This document shows, piece by piece, positions 5,844 to 13,384 of a DNA stretch of 13,384 bases (positions within the stretch are counted from its first letter, which is position 1; every line of letters starts with the position of its first letter). Position numbers and translations under genes: made by a program. This DNA comes from CALJEL01 sp041082235 (GTDB lineage Bacteria > Nitrospirota > Thermodesulfovibrionia > Thermodesulfovibrionales > CALJEL01), in assembly GCA_041082235.1 (NCBI GenBank), contig JBDOIG010000148.1, positions 1 to 13,384 of the forward strand, given 5' to 3'. A model generated the notes under the pieces. That model searched no databases and was not told the DNA's origin. It worked only from the letters and a program-made list of their open reading frames with translations.

Positions 5844-6193
5844 TGGGTATAACCTATATAACAGGAACAGTCAGGGGTCCAAAGGGTGAGTCAGAGGTGA
5901 GATTCCTCATAGATAGTGTTGCCACTTATAGCCTTTTGCCAGAATATATCTGGAAGGAGATCGGGCTTGAACCAAAGAGATATATGGATTTTACACTGGC
6001 TGACGGAACCATTATAAGAAGACCGGTCTCAGAATGTTATCTGAGCCTTAAAGAAGGAGAGGCTCATACACCTGTGATACTTGGAGAAGAGGATGATGAG
6101 GCACTTCTTGGAGTGGTTACTCTTGAGATTCTGGGCCTTGTATTTAATCCCTTTAAGAGGACCCTTCAGCTAATAAAGGCGGTTTTGATATGA
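5843..6193 (+). CDS. Retropepsin-like aspartyl protease family protein, changed active-site motif
   Basis: The 116-residue protein fits the small bacterial clan AA (retroviral-type) aspartyl protease fold. It has an active-site-like region FLIDSVATYSLLP (21-33), an LADGT segment (52-56) and the C-terminal hydrophobic-hydrophobic-glycine motif ALLGVVTLEILGL (87-99). Family members normally have D-S/T-G-A; here D24-S25-V26-A27, with GTT where GGT would give glycine, a one-base change. The conserved glycine is therefore missing and proteolysis may be reduced or lost; the protein could also be a binding member of the fold. It starts inside the stop of the preceding redox gene (TAATG) and its own stop overlaps a candidate 30-codon gene (ATGA), so translation is coupled. 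Why it sits in a redox operon is unknown. Confidence 0.8.
   Translation: MGITYITGTVRGPKGESEVRFLIDSVATYSLLPEYIWKEIGLEPKRYMDFTLADGTIIRRPVSECYLSLKEGEAHTPVILGEEDDEALLGVVTLEILGLVFNPFKRTLQLIKAVLI
6176..6182 (+). promoter_or_regulatory. Ribosome site for the candidate microprotein
   Basis: AAGGCGG differs from the consensus AAGGAGG at one base and lies 7 bp before ATG 6190. It is inside the end of the aspartyl-protease-like gene and supports translation of the short ORF that follows. Confidence 0.45.
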
Positions 6194-6282
6194 TCAGTGA
6201 AGATATATTTTTTAATGAACTTCTTAAAAATATCCATATTGCAGAGGAGATCAAACTCTTCGGAATACTTGAGAAAGATTAA
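6190..6282 (+). CDS. Candidate 30-residue microprotein
   Basis: ATG 6190 overlaps the TGA of the aspartyl-protease-like gene (ATGA) and is preceded by AAGGCGG at good spacing. The ORF runs 30 codons to TAA 6280-6282. The product is acidic and amphipathic: MISEDIFFNELL, then KNIHIAEEIKLFGILEKD. It would fit one or two short helices and has no cysteine and no membrane segment. The context (same strand, overlap, ribosome site, room before the next gene) supports it; its short length does not allow a firm call. It could instead be a remnant of a longer gene. Confidence 0.45.
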   Translation: MISEDIFFNELLKNIHIAEEIKLFGILEKD

Positions 6283-6340
6283 GGAATTAAAGGAATCATT
6301 TAGATTATGTCAATAGTAAACACTTAAAAAGGAGGCATAG

Positions 6341-8350
6341 ATGGCAAACCTTGTGAATATTACAATTGATGGCAAAAAAGTTCAGGTCCCTGAAGGAATG
6401 AATCTCATAGATGCAGCAGAACTTGCAGGGATTCATATTCCAAATCTCTGCTATCTAAAGGGAATGCGTGGGATAGGTGCCTGCAGACTCTGCATGGTGG
6501 AGATAGAAGGTCAGAAGGGACCTGTGATTGCCTGTAATACAAAGGTAAAGGAAGGCATGGTTGTAAAGACATCAACCCCTGAGATAGAGGACATAAGAAA
6601 GTTCGTCATAGACCTCATTGTCTCCATGCATCCCCTTGACTGCATGACCTGCACAAAGGCAGGCGTATGCAGACTTCAGAACTATGCATACGGGTTTGAG
6701 ATAAAGGAGTCAAGCTTTACAAGAAAGAGATTTGGTTTTTCACCTGATGAGGCAAATCCCTTTATAAAGCGTGACCCTGACTACTGCATCCTCTGTGGAA
6801 GGTGCGTGAGGATATGCAAGGCACAGGGCACGAATGTCCTTGACTTTATGGGAAGGGGTGTAGGTGCAAAGGTCACAACTGCAGGAGATAAACCCCTTCA
6901 GGAATCAGGTTGCACATTCTGCGGAAGCTGTATAGATGTATGCCCTGTGAATGCCATACTTGAGGCAGACAGATGGCGTAAGGGAAGGGAATGGGATTAT
7001 GAAAGAGAAAGCTCTATATGCCTTCTCTGCGGTGGTGCCTGTAGCATCACAGTGAGCAGACTCAATAATCGCATAATGAAGATAAACGCTGGTGCACCTG
7101 AAGGATTAGCAGAAAGATACATCTGTGCCTATGGAAGATTTGGCTATGACTCTATAGAGTCTCATGAAAGGCTGAGAATGCCAATGATAAGGGAAAACGG
7201 TCAGCTAAGAGAAGCCACATGGCAGGAGGCCTTTGAGGCAGTAGCAAAGGCCCTTAAGAAGGCTGGCAAGGACTCAGGTTTTATTACAACAGGCTCTATT
7301 ACAAATGAAGATGCCCTTACAATAAAGAACTTTGTCTCAAAGGTGGCAAAATCAAAGAACCTTGATTCCACAGTAAGCCTTTATGGAGACAGAGAAAGCC
7401 TAATATCCTCTCAGGCTGAGATTGAAGGAGCAGACCTGTTAATTGTAGTTGACCTCAATCCTTGTCAGTGGACAAGGGCTCTTGCCTCCCTTGATGCAAT
7501 AATAAGGAAAAAGGTAAATGCTGGTGCAAAGCTTGTTGTGATAAATTCAGAGGACATACCCCTTTCATCAATAGCTACTTTGACCATTAAAGGAGATGAG
7601 GCAGAGGCCCTAAGGGCTATAGCAAAGGCATTGATTGATAAAGGGCTATCAAAGGAAAGCGCACTCCTTAAGCTGGTAGGAGATGTAGCAGTCTCAGAGC
7701 AGGCTGATAAGGCAGCTCAGCTCATAGCTGATTCAAGCTCACCATTAATACTCAGCTCACCAGGGCTCTATAATGCCTCAGCAAATCTTGAGCTTATCAA
7801 GGGAAAGGCAGCTTCAGTCCCTCTTGAAGCAAATGCAAAGGGAGTGGTATTGATGGGTATAATTCCTTCAGGGAAGACCATAAAGGAGATGGCAGGAGGA
7901 GGAGTAAAGCTTCTCTATGTGATAGGAGATGTGCCTCTTCAGAAAAGGCCAGATGTAGATGTCCTTATCTACCAGGGCTCATACATGACAGACCTTGCAC
8001 AGGCTGCAGACATTGTGCTTCCTGTAGCAACCTATCTTGAACAGGATGGAACAATAGTGGACTATCTTGGAAGGCTGAGGAACTTAAACAGGGTTATAGA
8101 AGCTGAGGATCTCAAGACCCATAGAGAAGCTCTTAAAGACCTTGCAAAGACCATGAAGGTAGCATTTCAATTGCCAAAATCAACAGAGATCAAAAAACTG
8201 GTAAAACTTCCGAATAAGATAAAACCATCACCATTTAAGAAAAAAGAAGGCTATGACATAGATGCAAGGAGGTTCATAGAATCCCTCAATGCACCTGTAA
8301 TAAAGGGCTCAAGACTCCTCTGGCTCAAAGAGGCAGGGGTGGTAGTATAG
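6341..8350 (+). CDS. nuoG: NuoG-like iron-sulfur subunit (molybdopterin-oxidoreductase fold)
   Basis: The 669-residue protein has, in order: a [2Fe-2S] ferredoxin domain (C37, C48, C51, C65); the His-Cys [4Fe-4S] motif (H97, C101, C104, C110 in HPLDCMTCTKAGVC); two ferredoxin [4Fe-4S] motifs (C149/152/155/159 and C191/194/197/201); and a further cluster C227-x2-C230-x3-C234 with C262, all as in NuoG. The remainder (about 270-600) is the molybdopterin-oxidoreductase fold, with the NuoG-like AADIVLPVATYLEQDGT segment, but it is shorter than in catalytic formate dehydrogenases and no catalytic Cys/Sec is evident. It should pass electrons within an NADH-linked complex rather than bind formate. 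A strong AAAAAGGAGG site (6326-6335) precedes ATG 6341. It lies 58 bp after the microprotein, at the end of the operon. Confidence 0.9.
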   Translation: MANLVNITIDGKKVQVPEGMNLIDAAELAGIHIPNLCYLKGMRGIGACRLCMVEIEGQKGPVIACNTKVKEGMVVKTSTPEIEDIRKFVIDLIVSMHPLDCMTCTKAGVCRLQNYAYGFEIKESSFTRKRFGFSPDEANPFIKRDPDYCILCGRCVRICKAQGTNVLDFMGRGVGAKVTTAGDKPLQESGCTFCGSCIDVCPVNAILEADRWRKGREWDYERESSICLLCGGACSITVSRLNNRIMKINAGAPEGLAERYICAYGRFGYDSIESHERLRMPMIRENGQLREATWQEAFEAVAKALKKAGKDSGFITTGSITNEDALTIKNFVSKVAKSKNLDSTVSLYGDRESLISSQAEIEGADLLIVVDLNPCQWTRALASLDAIIRKKVNAGAKLVVINSEDIPLSSIATLTIKGDEAEALRAIAKALIDKGLSKESALLKLVGDVAVSEQADKAAQLIADSSSPLILSSPGLYNASANLELIKGKAASVPLEANAKGVVLMGIIPSGKTIKEMAGGGVKLLYVIGDVPLQKRPDVDVLIYQGSYMTDLAQAADIVLPVATYLEQDGTIVDYLGRLRNLNRVIEAEDLKTHREALKDLAKTMKVAFQLPKSTEIKKLVKLPNKIKPSPFKKKEGYDIDARRFIESLNAPVIKGSRLLWLKEAGVVV

Positions 8351-8477
8351 GGTAGTTATAAATTTATTAAAAATTTTTATTTGATTCAAAAGATTTACCC
8401 AATTTAAAATTTTTTAAAAAATAAAGATAAATCAGCAGGAGGGTTTTCTTTTTAATTTCATAAAAAGGGGGATATTT

Positions 8478-11400
8478 ATGAAATTAAGATTGCTTTTAAT
8501 CATTTCTTTACTCCTGAGCCCTACCATTATCATTGCAGATGATTTCTATGATGCCGCAGGATTCAATCAAAATCGTGAAACATTCTCAATAGTACCCTTT
8601 GAACATATAGATACATTTACAGGTGGTCTGATACTCAATTTTATAGATGCACGGCTTCCAGGAAATGGGGGATTGGATCTCATAATACAAAGGACCTATA
8701 ACAGTAAAATATGGAAGGATATAAACACCAACAAGGAGCGGATGGTTGATAATTCATGGATGGGTCTGGGCTGGACACTACATTTTGGCCGTATAATAGA
8801 CCCTTATGGAGCAAACCCTATTATAGAGATGCCAGATGGTTCCAGACATAAAACCTATATATATAGTAAAGACTCATCAAAAAAGATTACAAGGGATTAC
8901 TGGACATTTGAGTACTACTATGATTCAGGTCATTCTTATTATCAAAATCAGATAGTTTTAACATTAACGGACGGTAAGAAGATATATTTTGGGCATCCTG
9001 GTCCAATGATTGATGGAAAATCCACACTTTATGCTATAAAGATTGCGGATGCAGGTGGTAATGTTATTAACATTATATATAAAGAACCCTATGCTCAGAA
9101 AGAAATTATTGATTATGTGGAAGATACCGTAGGAAGGAAGATTTATTTTTATACGACTCTTATTAATAATGCGGAGAAACTTGCAAGGATTGAAGGCCCT
9201 GGGATTAAATTTACATATACACATGAAGGTATTCCTGAAAATCAATATAGCATTCTCACAAATGCCATCCCCGCTATTGGTAATGGATGGTCCTATTTTT
9301 ACAATACAAATAACTACCCAAAATATGAACTTATTGCACTTACCACACCGTGGGGTGGGACCGTATCTTATCAATATGCTACTCAGGCCTTTGTAATAAA
9401 CTCTTCTCAGTATATTTATTTCAGAGTAATTAAAACAAAACAAACAGGTGGTAGAGATGTTCCATCAGGTACATGGACTTTTAATTATGCAGCTGGTATC
9501 AATGGAGATACTACAACAGTAACAGATTCCTGTGGCAGGACTATCACCTATAAGCATTACGGCTATGGATATAACAGTACCTACGGAAGTGTCTGGAGGA
9601 TAGGCCTTCCTATTCAGAGGTCTATTCCTGGTGAAGAGACTGTGGATTATACATGGACCAAATCCGAGGCTATCTCTTATGAACAAGATTACACGCCTTT
9701 TAACTCGGATTACAATATCTGGGTTCCTCTCCTTGCCTCAAGGACTATCACCCGTGATGGTAAGACATATACAATCAGTTTCAGCAACTATGATTTCTAT
9801 GGCAATCCTAAGCTTGTATCAGAAGCAGGTGACAGGAATAGAACTGCAGAAATTTCTTACTGGTATAATACATCAAAACATATTGTTCAGGGGAAGCCTT
9901 TATCAGAGACTGTAACAGGAGACTTCCCGGGCTCATTTGCAACATCTTACACCTATGATAGTAATGGAAGGCCTACTCAAGTAAATAAATATGGTGTAAT
10001 AACAAAATATGCTTATTATAGTAATGGCAATCTCTATTCTCAGACTGATGGAAATGGAAACACTGTTTACTATCAATGGACAAATGGAAATATCTCCAAG
10101 ATAACTAACCCCTTATATTCCATCACAAGGACTATAAATACCGATGGTACAATTGCAAGTGAAACAAACGGCAGAGGATATACAACATATTTCACCTATG
10201 ACGCAAACCAGAGACTTATAAAGATACGGCCACCTGCAGGCAACCCCACCAATTTTGAATATCCCGCAGATAATTCATATAAAAAAGAAAGCAGAGGTGG
10301 ATATTATATCTATCATTATTATGACGGTCTTGGAAGACCATCAGGGACTCAGGACAGTAAAGGTGTAATTACTGATATTGTATATAAGTCCTGCGGACCA
10401 AAGAAGTATATCACCTCAAATATAGGAGATACACTCTATTATGATAATTTTGAAAGGATAAAATCTTCCACCCATCAGGATGGAACCACTATCTCATATT
10501 CCTATAGTGGAAGTGATGTGACAGTTACAGATGAGGCAGGTGCAAAGACATATTTAACATATATAGCCTTTGGAAATCCTGACGAGAAGTATCTTGTATC
10601 AGTCAAGGATCCGTATGGTGATACAGTTTCCTACGAAAGAAATATACTCGGGTCATTGACAAAGATTATCCAGGGTTCCATTGTAAGGAGTTTCACGTAT
10701 GATTCAAGAAACTTTCTGGTCTCAGAGGCGCATCCAGAGACAGGCACAATCTCATACACCAGGGACAATGTGGGGAATATGGTATCAAAGACAGATGCAC
10801 TCGGAACAAAATATTATACCTATGATCCCATAAACCGGCTTATACAGATAACTTCCGGTTCAAATACTATCAACCTTCAATACGATAAGGCAGACAACAG
10901 GATAGCTATGACCTCTCCTTCTGCCTCTATAAGCTATGTCTATGATTCTGCCAATCGCCTTACTCAGAAGACAGAGACAATTGGTGGTAAGACTTATTCA
11001 ATAAAATATCAATATGATAATAATGACAATATAACAGTCCTTACCTATCCCTCGGGCAGAACAGTTACATATTCATATAATTCAAATAATCAGGTAACAG
11101 GCATCACTGGGTTTGGTGGGAGCATATCAAATGTTACATATAACACTGCGGGACTACCAACATCATATACCTTATCAAATGGCCTTACAGTTAATATTAC
11201 TTACAATAACCGGAACCTTACCACCAAAATTAAGGCGGGTACAGTATTTAATTTAGGCTATAGTTATGATAGTAGAGGTAATACAACTGCAATTACAGAT
11301 TATGTTGACAGCACAAAAAGTCAGTCTTTTACCTACGATAGCCTTAATAGATTGGCGGCGTTTAATGGCTCATGGGGCACAGGCAATTTTACTTATGATT

Positions 11401-12872
11401 CAGCAGGAAACAGAATGAGCAAAAGGGTGGATGGCACTGGCACCACTTCATACAATTATTCCAGTAATAGATTGACCTCTGCATCTGGTGGTGAGCCTAT
11501 GATATTTCAGTACGATAACAATGGAAATATAACGGGCATGAGTACAGGAGGATTCCTGTATGCTCTGTCCTATGATGCCTTAAACAACCTCAAGGGCTTT
11601 TATTATAATGGCAATCCAGTTGCAGAATTTCAGTATGATGGAGATGGGATGAGAATTACCAAGTCTTCAGATGGAAAGACCATCGTCTATCATTATGACA
11701 AATCAGGCAGGATTATTTCAGAAAATTATAGTGATGGGAATGTGATAGCTGAATATATTTATCTGAATGATAAGTTAATAGCAAAGATTAAGGCTACTCC
11801 AGGGATTTCAGTAACTCCTTCTTTAAAGGATTTTGGTATTGTAGAGCTTGGCAACGCTATATCACAGATATTCACCATTACAAACAAAGGCACAGCTTAT
11901 CTTACAATCAATAATATCAATCTTACCGGTGCTCCTGACTTCAGTATAAAGACTGACAATTGTTCAGGGAAAACCCTTCAGCTGAATGCCAGTTGCACGG
12001 TTGAAACCATGTTTACTCCATCATCTACTGGTAATATGAACGCAACACTTATAGTCCAATCTAATGACCCTGATGCACCTTCAACCAATATTACATTAGC
12101 AGGGACCGGTGGGGTTAGACTTACCATTATAAAATCAGGTAATGGCTCAGGAGCTGTAATAAGTGAGCCATCAGGAATATCCTGTGGCACGGATTGCGCT
12201 GAGATTTATACTCAAATCACTTCAGTAAATCTTACAGCGATAGCTGAGTCATGCTCTGACTTTGCTGGCTGGATAGGTGAGGGTTGCAATGGCACCGGCC
12301 CTTGCACTGTGGCAATTGATAATAAAAATATCGTTATTGAGGCTGTATTTAATTATAAACCAATAAATGCAGACTTCACAGCATCACCAGATACTGGTGG
12401 AGCACCACTTATAGTTAATTTTACTGACAAATCTCTTTATTGTGCAGAATCATGGCTCTGGGACTTCGGAGACGGCTTTACGAGCACCATTCAGAACCCT
12501 GTTCATATCTACAGAGAACCCGGGGTATATGCTGTAACCCTTACTGTAACAAATGCAAAGGGCACGGATACAGAAACAAAGTTCAACTATATTACTGTTA
12601 ATACATGCCAGACACCTGTACGGACAGGTATAACAAATCCAACATATTTTTCAAATATCCAGTCAGCATATAATGTTGCAGGTGACGGAGGTATTATCCA
12701 GAGTATAGCCTCAGAATTTACTGAAGATCTTAATATTAATCGTAATATCACGTTAACACTTGATGGAGGTTATGACTGTAACTATACAACAAAGGTAGGC
12801 AATACTGTACTTCATGGGAATATCTCAGTGACAGAGGGTGTTACAGTAATTGATAGTTTTATGCTGAAATAA
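8478..12872 (+). CDS. Giant exported YD-repeat (RHS-like) protein with C-terminal Ig/PKD domains
   Basis: The protein has 1464 residues. A signal peptide (MKLRLLLIISLLLSPTIIIA) is followed by an N-terminal beta-rich region (about 21-430) typical of RHS proteins (GGLILNFIDARLPGNGGLDL). YD repeats fill about 435-1105 (YTYDSNGRPTQV, YDPINRLIQIT and many others). The repeats stop at EYIYLNDKLIAKIK, where RHS proteins usually continue into the core end and a variable toxin. Instead come a choice-of-anchor D/Hydin-like domain (about 1110-1212), a cysteine-bearing bacterial repeat domain (1213-1297), a PKD domain (about 1298-1375, WLWDFGDG) and a beta-helix-like tail (FSNIQSAYN to LDGGYDCNY). No toxin domain is seen. 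An AAAGGGGG site (8463-8471) precedes ATG 8478. A surface or extracellular adhesion or encapsulating role is inferred. Confidence 0.92.
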   Translation: MKLRLLLIISLLLSPTIIIADDFYDAAGFNQNRETFSIVPFEHIDTFTGGLILNFIDARLPGNGGLDLIIQRTYNSKIWKDINTNKERMVDNSWMGLGWTLHFGRIIDPYGANPIIEMPDGSRHKTYIYSKDSSKKITRDYWTFEYYYDSGHSYYQNQIVLTLTDGKKIYFGHPGPMIDGKSTLYAIKIADAGGNVINIIYKEPYAQKEIIDYVEDTVGRKIYFYTTLINNAEKLARIEGPGIKFTYTHEGIPENQYSILTNAIPAIGNGWSYFYNTNNYPKYELIALTTPWGGTVSYQYATQAFVINSSQYIYFRVIKTKQTGGRDVPSGTWTFNYAAGINGDTTTVTDSCGRTITYKHYGYGYNSTYGSVWRIGLPIQRSIPGEETVDYTWTKSEAISYEQDYTPFNSDYNIWVPLLASRTITRDGKTYTISFSNYDFYGNPKLVSEAGDRNRTAEISYWYNTSKHIVQGKPLSETVTGDFPGSFATSYTYDSNGRPTQVNKYGVITKYAYYSNGNLYSQTDGNGNTVYYQWTNGNISKITNPLYSITRTINTDGTIASETNGRGYTTYFTYDANQRLIKIRPPAGNPTNFEYPADNSYKKESRGGYYIYHYYDGLGRPSGTQDSKGVITDIVYKSCGPKKYITSNIGDTLYYDNFERIKSSTHQDGTTISYSYSGSDVTVTDEAGAKTYLTYIAFGNPDEKYLVSVKDPYGDTVSYERNILGSLTKIIQGSIVRSFTYDSRNFLVSEAHPETGTISYTRDNVGNMVSKTDALGTKYYTYDPINRLIQITSGSNTINLQYDKADNRIAMTSPSASISYVYDSANRLTQKTETIGGKTYSIKYQYDNNDNITVLTYPSGRTVTYSYNSNNQVTGITGFGGSISNVTYNTAGLPTSYTLSNGLTVNITYNNRNLTTKIKAGTVFNLGYSYDSRGNTTAITDYVDSTKSQSFTYDSLNRLAAFNGSWGTGNFTYDSAGNRMSKRVDGTGTTSYNYSSNRLTSASGGEPMIFQYDNNGNITGMSTGGFLYALSYDALNNLKGFYYNGNPVAEFQYDGDGMRITKSSDGKTIVYHYDKSGRIISENYSDGNVIAEYIYLNDKLIAKIKATPGISVTPSLKDFGIVELGNAISQIFTITNKGTAYLTINNINLTGAPDFSIKTDNCSGKTLQLNASCTVETMFTPSSTGNMNATLIVQSNDPDAPSTNITLAGTGGVRLTIIKSGNGSGAVISEPSGISCGTDCAEIYTQITSVNLTAIAESCSDFAGWIGEGCNGTGPCTVAIDNKNIVIEAVFNYKPINADFTASPDTGGAPLIVNFTDKSLYCAESWLWDFGDGFTSTIQNPVHIYREPGVYAVTLTVTNAKGTDTETKFNYITVNTCQTPVRTGITNPTYFSNIQSAYNVAGDGGIIQSIASEFTEDLNINRNITLTLDGGYDCNYTTKVGNTVLHGNISVTEGVTVIDSFMLK

Positions 12873-12907
12873 GTGTTAACAAGCCTTTCTATGGGCTATA
12901 TAAAATC

Positions 12908-12916
12908 AGAGGAGGT
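12908..12916 (+). promoter_or_regulatory. Ribosome site fixing the start of the lectin-like gene
   Basis: AGAGGAGGT lies 7 bp before ATG 12924. It makes that ATG the start and excludes the in-frame GTG at 12873, which abuts the RHS stop. Confidence 0.85.
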
Positions 12917-12923
12917 TTTAAAT

Positions 12924-13265
12924 ATGAGAAAATGGATATTGATATTTGCAATCTGGATAATATTCGCTGGCACAACTTATGGTGGTGACCTTACAGTAAA
13001 TGGAAAGGTAATAGCTCCTCAGACATTTCAGGCTGGCAGTGTAAACAATGAAAACAAATGGGTTTTAGTTACTTTTCCGGTGCCATTTGAGAATATACCT
13101 ATAGTCATAGCAACACCTGTAAAGGTGAGTTCAACGAGCGGGCATTTCTTTGTAGAGATAAGAAATGTTACAACAACAGGGTTTGAATTCAGGGCAGTAA
13201 ATCATGACGGTACAGGTCATGGAAATACAGTGGACAGGATAAACTGGTTTGCCTTTGTTCCATAA
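12924..13265 (+). CDS. Small exported protein with an H-type-lectin-like domain
   Basis: The 113-residue protein starts with a signal peptide (MRKWILIFAIWIIFAGTTYG). The mature part resembles the H-type lectin domain: a VTFPVPFENIPIVIATPV strand pair, then VEIRNVTTTGFEFRAVNHDG and the closing INWFAFVP. In animal and bacterial H-type lectins the R-x-V-x-x-V-T-T-x-GF segment and the terminal W-x-A strand are typical; sugar binding occurs between subunits. The match here is from the pattern alone, so ligand binding is not shown. It lies 51 bp after the large YD-repeat gene and 30 bp before the next exported protein, so the three are likely co-transcribed and may act together at the cell surface. 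Confidence 0.75.
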   Translation: MRKWILIFAIWIIFAGTTYGGDLTVNGKVIAPQTFQAGSVNNENKWVLVTFPVPFENIPIVIATPVKVSSTSGHFFVEIRNVTTTGFEFRAVNHDGTGHGNTVDRINWFAFVP

Positions 13266-13295
13266 GAAGACATGGTATAATTAAAGGGTATGAGT

Positions 13296-13384
13296 ATGAG
13301 AAGGTTAATAATAATCACAGGTTTAATAATTATAGCATTACTTTCAGAGATATCAGCAGATGAGGTATATTTTTACATAACAGA
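13296..13384 (+). CDS. Start of another small exported protein, cut by the window edge
   Basis: From ATG 13296 the reading frame is open to the window end (29 codons plus two bases). It encodes the signal-peptide-like MRRLIIITGLIIIALLSEIS, then ADEVYFYIT. AAAGGG (13283-13288) lies 7 bp before this ATG; the in-frame ATG at 13290 is too close to it. The plan resembles the small exported protein at 2366 (signal peptide, then TEVTFYVS), so they may be related. Function unknown. Confidence 0.65.
   Translation, partial: MRRLIIITGLIIIALLSEISADEVYFYIT

Noticed and set aside
8351..8460. AT-rich inverted stretches as a terminator, and AGGAGGG (8437-8443) as a ribosome site for an extra gene
   Set aside because: Only A/T pairing with no GC stem, and no start codon at suitable distance after the AGGAGGG.
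12873..12923. AGCC/GGCT hairpin after the YD-repeat gene as a terminator
   Set aside because: A four-pair stem with no T-run; the next gene follows closely and is probably co-transcribed.

Overview
The window looks like a chromosomal segment of an AT-leaning anaerobic bacterium. Frequent AGA/AGG arginine and ATA isoleucine codons, a CRISPR repeat ending GATTGCGAC, a NuoE/NuoF/NuoG-like flavo-iron-sulfur operon and large PKD/choice-of-anchor secreted proteins together suggest a Nitrospirota relative (Thermodesulfovibrio-like) or a similar sulfate- or metal-reducing lineage. This placement is an inference from gene style, with no marker gene to confirm it. Every gene I can support reads on the + strand.

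Region 1 (1-1211) is the end of a CRISPR array. It has nine identical 36-bp repeats and eight complete spacers, and it runs off the left edge; no cas gene is visible. Right after the ninth repeat sits a short element with a four-helix-bundle gene (the S23/intervening-sequence protein family, Avd-like). Its ends are 8-bp-periodic repeats in inverted orientation. On its right is a 5'-truncated copy of the CRISPR repeat, so a 33-bp direct duplication, mostly CRISPR repeat, brackets the element. This is the most unusual structure in the window.

Region 2 (1212-2605) is a two-gene, translationally coupled unit: a lipoprotein with tandem Ig-like domains and a small signal-peptide-bearing protein. 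A 242-bp AT-rich gap follows, with a candidate promoter and several inverted repeats.

Region 3 (2848-8350) is a redox operon: nuoE-like, nuoF-like, a stand-alone second copy of the NuoF C-terminal iron-sulfur region, a retropepsin-like aspartyl protease with a changed active-site motif, a 30-codon candidate microprotein, and a nuoG-like gene. Together the E, F and G subunits form the NADH-oxidising/reducing module known from complex I, NAD-linked formate dehydrogenases and bifurcating hydrogenases. No membrane arm, H-cluster protein or formate dehydrogenase catalytic subunit is in view, so the electron partner is unknown.

Region 4 (8478-13384) is a secreted-protein cluster. It holds a 1464-residue YD-repeat (RHS-like) protein in which the usual core end and toxin are replaced by choice-of-anchor, PKD and beta-helix-like domains. 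Next come a small secreted H-type-lectin-like protein and the start of another small secreted protein resembling the one at 2366. The theme is cell-surface or extracellular binding.
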